From NCBI RefSeq assembly GCF_964204645.1, contig NC_134030.1, positions 186,001 to 250,000 on the forward strand: a stretch of 64,000 bases of DNA. Direction: 5' to 3'. The stretch's first letter is position 1; every line of letters begins with the position of its first letter. Source of the DNA: Tubulanus polymorphus. Lineage: Eukaryota > Nemertea > Palaeonemertea > Tubulaniformes > Tubulanidae. The translations under genes were made by a program, and so were the position numbers. Below are positions 16,340-50,426 of this stretch, piece after piece. The notes beneath the pieces are model-generated. The model made no database searches. It worked only from the letters and a program-made list of their open reading frames with translations, and had not been told where the DNA came from.

Positions 16340-17085
16340 CCATCATAAAGGGTCACGTGTGATACGTTTTTACATCACTGTTCCTGCTCTCAAGTATCCA
16401 TGAAATGGTGATTGATTGCTAAACTCAATATAATTAAATTGCCTGGCAATGTAATTGATCCTTCAATTCGTAAGTGATAAACATTGATTATTACACGTCA
16501 CTGATTAAAAACCTTGGTTTGGCAGTTTGTAGTAAGTGCTGTTTCTGTAACATATAGATATATAATTAGCGAGGCGGAGAAGAATGTGCTTTAGCAGAGT
16601 CTAGTTAATAAAGAAGGAAGATTAGTGAAGAACCTTAAAGCATACTGGTCAAACGGGAGGTTTTTATCTGTAACACGTATTTGGTAATAAGCTTATGAAA
16701 AATGATGGTTCTGTCCATCGTAAGTGATGTAATAAACCATCTTGAGAGTTAAGTAACCGATCAACATTTCCTGATCATGGAGCGTGAGGCCAAAATGAGA
16801 GTATGAAAATTTGTCAAGGTGTCATCAACTTAATGACTATGGATTATGTACGTGAGAAGTTTGCGTCTCATCTTAGCTACAAAGTAATTATTCTTCTATG
16901 GTCCTTAACTAATAAAATATGCAAACAATCAGGCCTGTGTTGATCCACGATAGAGGCCTAGAGTCAAATTTAGACAGGCAAAGTAGGATATAATAGAGAT
17001 ACGACCTTGAAAATCGCTTTCACGTGTGATTCCTTGGTTCTTTCGGTATTTGTGCCACTTTTGGTTGAAAACCTCGACAATCCCG
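16340..17085. repeat. Satellite spacer, copy 3
   Basis: Third copy of the spacer, beginning 'aagccatcataaagggtcac'. It has the same landmarks as the other two ('gcgaggcggagaagaatg', 'gatcatggagcgtgagg', 'tacgaccttgaaaatcgc') and lies about 4.9 kb after copy 2. Confidence 0.85.
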
Positions 17086-17693
17086 AAAATACTTGAGAAA
17101 ATCAAAACACGTCCGAAGCCGATGTTTAATCGGATAAAACGATTTACTCAACAAACTGAAGTCATAATCAATCCTCCCGGTCAAACATCCCTCAGTAACA
17201 AACGACTTGAACATTCTGAAAATACTTGAGAAAATAGAAACACGACCGAAGCCGAGGTTAAAAAAGTTATAAAAAGGAGAAAATATTGAAAATTCGGAAA
17301 ATATTCACTCAACAAACTGTAGTCATACTCAATCCTCCTTGTCAAACATCCCTCAGTAACAAACGACTTGAACATTCTAAAAATACTTGAGAAAATAGAA
17401 ACACGACCGAAGCCGAGGTTAAACAAGATATAATAAAGAGAAAATATTGAAAATTCGGAAAATATTCACTCAACAAACTGAAGTCATACTCAATCTTCCT
17501 TGTCAAACATCTCTCAGTAACAAACGACTTCTGAAAATACTTGAAAAAATAGAAACACGACCGAAGCCGAGGTTAAACAAGATATAAAAAAGAGAAAATA
17601 TTGAAAATTCGGAAAATATTCACTCAACAAACTGAAGTCATACTCAATCCTCCTTGTCAAACATCCCTCAGTAACAAACGACTTGAACATTGA

Positions 17694-18560
17694 ATAAATA
17701 TATATATATATACAAAAAGTCATAAAGATTTGTCTTCATGAATTTTTGGATACACATGATATGTATGCAACTTTTAAAATGTAGACATCGATATATTATT
17801 GTTAAATTATAAGTTATTCACTCACACATATTATAAAAATTCCATTAGTCTTTATGCGTTTTTGATATCATGATAAGATTTAAGATAAATTAATATATAT
17901 GAAGTAAGTACAAGTAAAAATATTAATAATAAAATAACAATCATTAATTTACTCATACTTAATATATAACTATTTAAATAACAAAATATTACTTATCTAC
18001 TGATTAACTAACCTTTAACATTTATTAACTTATTTAATTCATTTTATTCACACATATTATCAAAAATTCATAAAGATTAATTCTTTATGAATTTTTGATA
18101 TCACGTATAAGTGAATAACTTGTGTATTTATGATTGATTAATATATATGAAGTACAGGTGATAATAGTAATAATAATATGATAATCATTTCATTAATTTA
18201 CTCATACTTAATACATCATTATTTAAATTAAAAGATATAATTAATCTGCTGATTAACTAACCTTTTACATTCAGTAAGTTATTTAATTCATTTTATTCAC
18301 TTATACATGATATCAAAAATTCATAAAGTCTTTATGAATTTTTGATATCATTTATAAATGAATAAATTATGTATTTAAGATAAATTAATATATGTGAAGT
18401 ACTAGTAAAATAATAATAACATAATTATCATTAATTTACTCAATTAATTTACTATATATATTACTATTTAAATTACAATATATAACTAATCTACTGATTA
18501 ACTAACCTTTAACATCAATTATTAATGCTGAAGGTTAATAATCAATCTTATTTAATTCAT
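17694..18560. repeat. AT-rich tandem repeat, ~248-bp unit with palindromes
   Basis: Landmarks such as 'atatatgaagta' recur at about 17,900, 18,147 and 18,394, giving roughly three diverged units of 247-248 bp. Each contains a palindrome of the form 'atcaaaaattcataaag ... ctttatgaatttttgat'; the copies at 18060-18105 and 18306-18352 are near-perfect hairpins. No gene is visible. Confidence 0.75.
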
Positions 18561-19412
18561 GTTTACAATTGCGTCTTTTAAAATTGTATATGTTTAGTAT
18601 ACTTGATTACATTCCTACATCTTTTTACATTACTGATTCCATCAAATAGATATTTCAAATCTTTTAAAATTCAATACATCTAATTTTTCATGTAAAATAG
18701 AATCAAAATAACTGTTTCAATGAAAAAAATGAAAAAGAGAATAATCCTGTTAGTAACTTGATTATTATGGATCAATATCTTCATTCATTTCCGTTTAGAT
18801 AAAGTGAAAATTATGATTAGATTGAATTGAACTAAATTAAATGATATAATTTCTTAATAATTCAACATTTTTGAAATATAGATAACAAAGAGAATAGAAA
18901 TATTGTTATTAAACCTCATACAATTCACCAATTACAATATCTGCTAATAAATGATAATACCTTAGTGGGTAACAGTTACTTATAGAGAAAACGAAGTATA
19001 GATTGTTGTTCAGTCCTCTCCAGTCAAACTTAGAACTTAGACTCGACGAATGGAAATAGAGTATTTTAGATAAGCACATCACTGAAATAGTGTTATAGTA
19101 CATATACGACCTTGAAAGTTGCTTCACGTGTGGTGGATCCTGTCTTTTTTGGCGATTTTTTTTCGACTTTTGGTAGAGCTTCTTTTTATGTCTTCACTCT
19201 CGGTCCGAAATGTCGCGCACGCCTCTCTCCACCGCCACAGGCGTCGCGTATATTAAAGTGAAGTGTTATAGTGCGCGCTCACACGTAACGACCAATCAAC
19301 CGACACCGATATGAACGGCGCGCGCAACGCCTATACATATCTTTACACGTGACGCATTCTGTGAAATAAAATCAAAGCTTTCGTATTCAACATGACATTT
19401 CTACAGTCTCTG
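18561..19412. other. Intergenic; diverged copy of satellite-spacer end
   Basis: An AT-rich stretch without a credible gene. Positions about 19088-19172 ('tacgaccttgaaagttgctt', then CACGTG, then 'ttcgacttttggtaga') clearly resemble the right end of the three satellite spacers. The following 19175-19370 is relatively GC-rich, with CpGs and a CCAAT-type 'accaatcaacc'. It could be promoter-like, but no gene was found to go with it. Confidence 0.5.
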
Positions 19413-19417
19413 TGAAA

Positions 19418-19872
19418 CTGACCCCCGCACTTAATTCATTACTGACCCCCACACTTAATTCATTACTGACCCCCACACTTAATTCATTACTGACCCCCAC
19501 ACTTAATTCATTACTGACCCCCACACTTAATTCATTACTGACCCCCACACTTAATTCATTACTGACCCCCACACTTAATTCATTACTGACCCCCACACTT
19601 AATTCATTACTGACCCCCACACTTAATTCATTACTGACCCCCACACTTAATTCATTACTGACCCCCACACTTAATTCATTACTGACCCCCACACTTAATT
19701 CATTACTGACCCCCACACTTAATTCATTACTGACCCCCACACTTAATTCATTACTGACCCCCACACTTAATTCATTACTGACCCCCACACTTAATTCATT
19801 ACTGACCCCCACACTTAATTCATTACTGACCCCCACACTTAATTCATTACTGACCCCCACACTTAATTCATT
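19418..19872. repeat. 24-bp minisatellite, ~19 copies
   Basis: Nearly perfect tandem copies of a 24-bp unit built from 'actgacccccacactt' followed by 'aattcatt'. The period is a multiple of three, so it stays open in frames on both strands. These repetitive frames are not evidence of a gene. Confidence 0.95.
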
Positions 19873-20109
19873 TATTTCCCTTCGTCAAAAGACTAAATGC
19901 TAATGTTCTGCAGGTTTTTCTTTCAATCGAGGAAATAGAAAGTTTTTCCAATTGTGTTTTATAGTAAAACTCTCTAAGTTAAACAAGTTAAATGTGAATT
20001 CTACTGAAAATATCATTATTTTATACAAAACCATGTTCTCTTTTAAATATTTATTTAGTAGAACTGCGCCGATCATTGTGTATGGGGCGCTTAGTTGTGA
20101 GATTTAATG

Positions 20110-20840
20110 AAAAATATTCACATTGTTCTGAATCAGTCATCAGTAATTACCAGGCTCAAACCCGCGGCATCCCTGTACATCCTATATTCAGCATCAGGAC
20201 CACTCTGAATCTATATCAGTAATTACTGTGTTCGAACCCGGGACACCCCTGTACATCCTCTATTCAGCATCAGGTCCACTCTCGTATCAGCAATTGCTTT
20301 TTAAGATATCAGAATTTGACCGTATGGTGCTGCCACTATGCTCGTCGTTAGCGGGATTTTCATACACTAACGTAAATCAACTCTGGCAAGCAAGGGTTAC
20401 GGAGACTTTGCATCGATTGCCAGAGTTGACTTCAGTTAGTGTATGGAAATCCCGCTAACGATGAGCGTAGCGGCAGCACCGTACGGTCGGGACACCCCTG
20501 TACATCCTCTATTCAGCATCAGGACCATTCTGAATCAGTAACAGTAATTACTGGGTTCGAACCCGGGATACCCCTGTACATCCTCTATTCAGCATCAGGA
20601 CCACTCTGAATCAGTAACAGTAATTACTGGGTTCGAACCCTGGACACCCCTGTACATCCTCTATTCAGCATCAGGACCACTCTGAATCAGTGTAATTACT
20701 GGGATCGAACCCGGGACACCCCTGTACATCCTCTATTCAGCATCAGGACCACTCTGAATCAGTAACAGTAATTACTGGGTTCGAACCCGGGATACCCCTG
20801 TACATCCTCTATTCAGCATCAGGCCACTCTGAATGCCGGT
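20110..20840. repeat. 76-bp tandem repeat with a tRNA-like B box
   Basis: Tandem units of 76 bp contain 'gggttcgaaccc', 'acacccctgtacatcctc' and 'tattcagcatcaggacc'. The central GGTTCGAACCC is a palindromic match to the pol III B box (GGTTCRANNCC) on both strands. No A box was found at tRNA spacing. About seven units are present, interrupted by a foldback element at 20318-20488. Confidence 0.85.
20318..20488. mobile_element. Foldback/MITE-like element inside the 76-bp array
   Basis: The 171-bp element starts 'gaccgtatggtgctgcc' and ends with its near-complement 'ggcagcaccgtacggtc'. The two arms are about 70 bp each and close to 90% complementary, around a ~20-30 nt centre. No transposase frame and no clear target-site duplication are visible. 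It is probably a foldback MITE. Confidence 0.75.
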
Positions 20841-21126
20841 GAACATAGCGTAAAATGACGATAATTTGATGCACCCTTGAAATAATATTTCATGATCAAC
20901 AATTTTCAAAGTGTTTAAAAGAATTTATTCTGAAACATTTCACAAAATTCTTTAGTTTCACGGTAGGTTGAGACTATCTCGGTAGAATTATTGTGGAATT
21001 TATTTTTTGTGCTCATCTTACAATGGATATTTGTGTATCGTCCCGAGGAGTCAGACTAACATCATCTTAATACAGTTAACAACTTTAAACCAGTGTAATG
21101 ATTTATTGGAGATTAAACTGATGTTG

Positions 21127-23148
21127 TTATTGTTGAGGTATCTCCACGACAACCGGTGAGTATTCGTCCGGCTCAGCGGTAAAATCCCAGTTGAATTTAC
21201 GCGTTAAATGTTGCCGGAATCGTCGACCTTTCGATCGTAAACCGGAATCGATCTCTAAATCGGATTCCTCCAGATTCGTGAACAGCGTCGTTAACGTGGT
21301 CGTTAGGAAGTTGTCACGGGAAACAATATCGACGAAGAAATCGTCGGGAATTTTCTGCACTTGGAAATATAACGCGTTGATGAATCTCTCGTAAAGTTCG
21401 GGGAATTCCACGAGCGCCGCCTCGCACGTACACAACAATCTAACGAGACGTTTCCATTGGTCGAACGCGTCGTAAACCTGACCAATCAGAAAACACACGA
21501 ACGAAAACTGAATTTCGCCGAGTATATCGTCATGACGACCGTTATACTGTTGAGTTATTAAATAGCGGAGAGTATACGTTAAATCCATGTTGTATTTTGA
21601 TAGTTGCGACGGTGTAGAGGATTCTGGGTAACGCACTCTACAATCGGTAAAATTGATCACATGATTCGGGTTTAATTTCATCTGCGGCAGACACGCGTCA
21701 TCTGTTGCTAGGTTACGGGTGTTATCCGATGCTTGGTTACCGCTGCTCGTACCCGCTGCTGCTTCTGCTGCTTTTTCTAAAAAATATAAACAATTTATTA
21801 GTGAATAAAGACACAACTGTACCAGGTACATAAACAAGTGTTACAGCAGAATCTACTGAATAGTTGACTAGTAAATTCTATTGTATGGGGAGGGAGGGAT
21901 GAGTGGGGAGGGAGGGGAGTAGGGGGAGGGGGTACAAACTTCTCTCTGCACCTCAGGGCTGGGGAGGGATGAGTGGAGGGAGGAGGGGTACAAACCTCTC
22001 TCTGCACCTCAGGGCTGGGGAGGGAGAGATGAGTGGGGGAGGGAGGGAGGGAGGGAAAGAGGGAGGAGGGGGTACAAACCTCTCTCTGCAGCTCTACTCT
22101 GCGTTGTACTGGATTCAGATTCAAATTCTGTGACTGATGAAATTTTCTGACTCTTTGGTTGTAAACGGTTTAGTAATTCTACTGACAGATGATTGGTTAA
22201 AGACACCCAGATCTTATAGCTGTAAAACATAATCTAAACAAACGAATGAGAGAGAAGGAATCTCATCAGAGGAATCTCAGAGGGAGAATCGGGAATCTAC
22301 TCACGTTTCATACGGATACGCTCCTAAAAACGGATCCAAATCTCTTTTATTCAAACGAAATCTTTCTATTTGTTCATCACTGATTGAATCATCATCTTTA
22401 ATATCTATCAAATAAATCACAAATATCAGATATATCACATCTACAGCGCCGAGAATATCCCAATATCAGATATATCACATCTACAGCGGCGAGAATATCC
22501 CAATATCAGATATATCACATCTACAGCGGCCAGAGAATATCACAATATCAGATATATCACATCTACAGCGGCCAGAGAATATCACAATATCAGATATATC
22601 ACATCTACAGCGCCGAGAATATCCCAATACCAGATATATCACATCTACAGCGGCCAGAGAATATCACAATATCAGATATATCACATCTACAGTGCGAGAA
22701 TATCACAATATCAGATATATCACATCTACAGCAGCTAGAGAAAATCAATCAGAGCTTCGAAGAGAGATAATCAAACCCTGACAATATCTCAAAGTGATAT
22801 TTTACCTTCTGTTCGTTCGTCCCATTTTCTCACTAATATTTCTCTGTGTTTGAAATGATAAAAGAATCCCGTTCGAGGAGCTGTTTGAACTTCTTTACTA
22901 CGAGCACTAAAACAATTACAAAAATACAACAATTACATCTCCGCATCGATCTCCACGGAAACAGTCACTGCAGCGTAATACCTGTAATATATAAAATGAA
23001 TTCCCGGTGGAATCATTTTGACTCCTTTAAATTTAGGGCCGATTGTCCACGAGTTATAATCGATACCGAACTCGAGCCCGGGCGGAACGTCCAACAATAT
23101 AAACGTAGCTCCTTCTTCAAATAATACTTTCGCCATTTCATTATCCAT
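21127..23148 (-). CDS. AAR2: AAR2 splicing factor homologue (5 exons)
   Basis: AAR2 binds Prp8 in cytoplasmic U5 snRNP assembly and is exchanged for Brr2 in the nucleus. Exons on the minus strand: 23148-22982, 22906-22806, 22404-22305, 22219-22080, 21776-21127. All have GT/AG borders with compatible phases and together give 1158 nt (385 residues plus stop); human AAR2 is 384 residues. Recognised family blocks: FGIDYNSW and [16 protein letters not shown] in exon 1, RTGFF in exon 2, [11 protein letters not shown] in exon 3, WVSLTN in exon 4, and [35 protein letters not shown] and LTRKFNWDF in exon 5. An acidic, low-complexity stretch (SESSTTQS through EKAAEAAAG) at the exon 4/5 junction is divergent. 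AATAAA (minus strand) lies at 21107-21102, about 20 bp past the stop. The gene is divergent from SPO16. Confidence 0.95.
21884..22079. repeat. G-rich minisatellite in AAR2 intron 4, touching the splice donor
   Basis: Units of G-rich 'ggggagggatgagtgg' alternate with 'ggtacaaacctctctctgca'. The second segment duplicates the AAR2 exon 4 / intron 4 junction (sense GCAGAGAG then GTTTGTACC), so the intron carries two or three extra copies of the real 5' splice site. Confidence 0.85.
22405..22745. repeat. ~41-bp tandem repeat in AAR2 intron 2
   Basis: About seven imperfect units contain 'atatcagatatatcacatc' followed by 'tacagcggc' variants. It fills most of the intron between AAR2 exons 2 and 3. 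Confidence 0.9.
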
Positions 23149-23924
23149 ATCTACAACTTCTGAGGGGTGAGAAAATCTGACTGGTCTGAGGGGTGAGAAA
23201 ATACAAACATAGAGAATTTACTCAATTTATAATAAATAAGAGGTAAAATGTCGGAAAAGTTCGAATGCACTGAAAATAAAACCTAACTCTTTGTTATATC
23301 GGGTTTTACAACCAAACACTGTCCGTGTCTCCGATTGTTTGAGGTTTTATTAGACGTCTGGTAAACGAATTTAAAAATGGCTGGTGTTATCCGACTGCAG
23401 CGGTTTTGTTTGATAAATAGTATATTACTCGGGTGGAATCTGTTTCTCATGCAGCAGAGTCATTCAAATACAAATACAAATAATCTTTATTGAGCTTTAG
23501 TAATTCAAAATAACAATCATGATAAGATAAAAACCCACTATCTACTGATTTTAATCTGTAGATAGTAGGTTTTTATCTTATAATCCATTCACCACGTTTG
23601 AGTGTGGTTATCGTTCAACCATCATGAATTACGGGATTCGAGCCCAGTATCAAAGGTCCCGGCTGTAGCATGTGATTCATACGCGCACCGAACAACTGCG
23701 CCTAACTTAATGTGACTACGCTTACGAAGTGAGTGCGTTAACTGTTTGACGACAAATTTGTATATTAAACAGCAAAACATGATTAAATCAATATTTCATT
23801 GAAACTGAAGCAAATCCAACCTCCAGCCTTCCGCCAAGACTCTTAGCCTCGAGGTGTCAACGAGGCACGTGGTCCGACTGCGCCGGAGGAGATGGACGGA
23901 GGACGGAGGCTCACTCAATGAAAC
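23149..23924. promoter_or_regulatory. Divergent intergenic region between AAR2 and SPO16
   Basis: The two start codons face away from each other across 776 bp, so this interval should hold both promoters. Visible inside it is a hairpin with 24-nt arms at 23522-23545 and 23559-23582 (one mismatch), 'ataagataaaaaccca' against its complement. No convincing TATA box can be assigned to either gene. Promoter function is inferred from gene layout. Confidence 0.45.
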
Positions 23925-39363
<15,439 letters not shown>

Positions 39364-40106
39364 AAACCGCGATAACTGACAACATTATTGCGCCAACTGT
39401 TGCGTAGAAACCACAAACCGGCGAAATTGTCAAGATTTATCAAGTTTTGAAATCACAAAATTTGTTATCGTTCTTATTTTCATAATTGTACGTTAAATAC
39501 TTATAGTTGAGATTTGTTTGAATTCTTTGAGATACATAAAACATTAAATTGTGTTTTTTCTTCTTGGAACGCTGCCAACAACTCTTCAGGTGACACGTGA
39601 CATATGAGTACATACGAACAACAAGGAAAGATAGTTTTATGAGTAGATTTTGAATAATTTTATTGATGATTTGATTAATATTAATATCAATATTAATAAT
39701 AATGAAGATAGGAGGTAATTATGTTGCAGAGGAAGCTGAAAATTCGGTGCTGTTTCCATCGACCAATCGGATGTGCGATTTCAGAAATGTACGTCACTGA
39801 TTGGACAACAGCTTTCAATACGTAATCATCACAAAATATCTTAATTAATCATAATTAATTATAATTAATTATAGTTGATTATATAAAGCACAGATGAAGC
39901 CTTTATATAGAATACACACACATACACTATATACAAAAATATAAATATCATACTATACAACATATAGTCTGTTTTAAAAACTCGTGACCTACAATATCTG
40001 TAAACAATCGCTTTAATTATACATATATATATATAGACAATCGGTTTTAAATTATTGATTATAATTCATCCTAGTGACTACTGTGTTATCGTGACACTGG
40101 CGATAG

Positions 40107-40121
40107 TGGCGCCCCCTAGTG
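40107..40121 (-). promoter_or_regulatory. CTCF-like motif
   Basis: Minus strand reads CACTAGGGGGCGCC, a close match to the CTCF core consensus (CCASYAGRKGGCRS). Confidence 0.45.
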
Positions 40122-40202
40122 ATTTACCCCTTGTCTAATGAAAATATATCCTATGCGCATCCATTTCTAAACTATTCATAACATTGATTGTCTCTGTTCA
40201 TT

Positions 40203-40217
40203 CCGCTAGGTGGCGCG
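40203..40217 (+). promoter_or_regulatory. CTCF-like motif
   Basis: CCGCTAGGTGGCGCG on the plus strand contains the AGGTGGCGC core typical of CTCF sites in many bilaterians. It lies 95 bp from the previous motif, in opposite orientation. Confidence 0.45.
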
Positions 40218-40953
40218 CAGTGTAACACACGTGACGAGGAGATCAGATTAAATTACAACAATCGATCGATAGATTAGAGAGTATTATTGCAGTTTAATTA
40301 CCGAGTAATAAATACGACAATAAATAAACACGTGACCTTTCTCGTATATCCCTTTTATGATAATCATCGATTTAAAATATTTATCATCGTTATTTAATGA
40401 ACCAGTAACCCTGGTAATGGTTTATAGATATTTCTCTCTTATTGTTGACCTTGACACTTTTACAAAGTATTATCGCATTCTTTAATAATAATTATATATA
40501 ATATATATTTATATAAGTTTGAATATATATATTTTTTGAAAATGTTCAGATAACGATTATTTCTATTTAAGCGATGTGATTCTATTTGATGATTGCGCGC
40601 TTCGATTACGTGTTTATAGTCTGCGTATTATACACAGACTAAGCAACAACACTAAAAACTGGCCGCTGTTGACTGGTTCCCGTTGTGATTGTGTAACCAG
40701 TCCAATAAGAGATTCGCGATGATGATTTCATCAGTTTCAAATCAGTCCGCACAAAGTCACGTGATTAGAGATTCTTACCGTTCTATAAGCGGTGCCCCGA
40801 TGAATAAAACCTCTCTATCACCATCGAGATTAAATATAGTTTATCTTTTTCTACTATTGGAATAAATGCAGTTTTTTTATTTGTATTTTAGTACGAGGAC
40901 TGAGAGTTTCTCCTCACGTCCAGGGTCCTCACGAACACTCGTAGCATCATTCA

Positions 40954-40967
40954 GCGCCATCTAGCGT
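40954..40967 (-). promoter_or_regulatory. CTCF-like motif at hedgehog 3' end
   Basis: Minus strand reads ACGCTAGATGGCGC, matching the AGATGGCGC core; located a few bases after the hedgehog stop codon. Confidence 0.4.
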
Positions 40968-40972
40968 TCATT

Positions 40973-50426
<9,454 letters not shown>

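Larger units (their letters stand above)
1..17693. repeat. 161-bp satellite array with higher-order structure
   Basis: About 100 tandem units of 161 bp run through this region; landmarks such as 'gaccgaagccgag', 'tcaacaaactg' and 'catccctcagtaac' recur every 161 bases. Some units are shortened (lost 'attcgg' or 'cgactt' segments) or have small insertions. Higher-order repeats are visible: a 634-bp block at about 8190-8825 recurs at 8826-9459, and the units at 426-671 recur almost unchanged at 11111-11356. Minus-strand open frames of about 81 codons span 1.5 units each, overlapping the next unit in another frame because 161 is not a multiple of 3. I treat them as by-products of low stop density, not genes. 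Confidence 0.95.
39364..40972. other. Intergenic region between SPO16 and hedgehog 3' ends
   Basis: No gene seen. AT-rich with simple patterns (39840-39890 'taattaattata', 40490-40530 'atatata'). A hedgehog poly(A) signal, AATAAA on the minus strand, is at about 40884-40878, some 90 bp past the stop codon. Three CTCF-like motifs are listed separately. Confidence 0.7.

Noticed and set aside
104-17723. Dozens of ~81-codon minus-strand frames
   Set aside because: They come from the 161-bp satellite, overlap each other in shifting frames and have no splice or start context; listed only as a satellite property.
19387-19903. Long frames on both strands (TPTLNSLL and GVSNELSV repeats)
   Set aside because: 24-bp minisatellite with a period divisible by three; open on both strands simultaneously.
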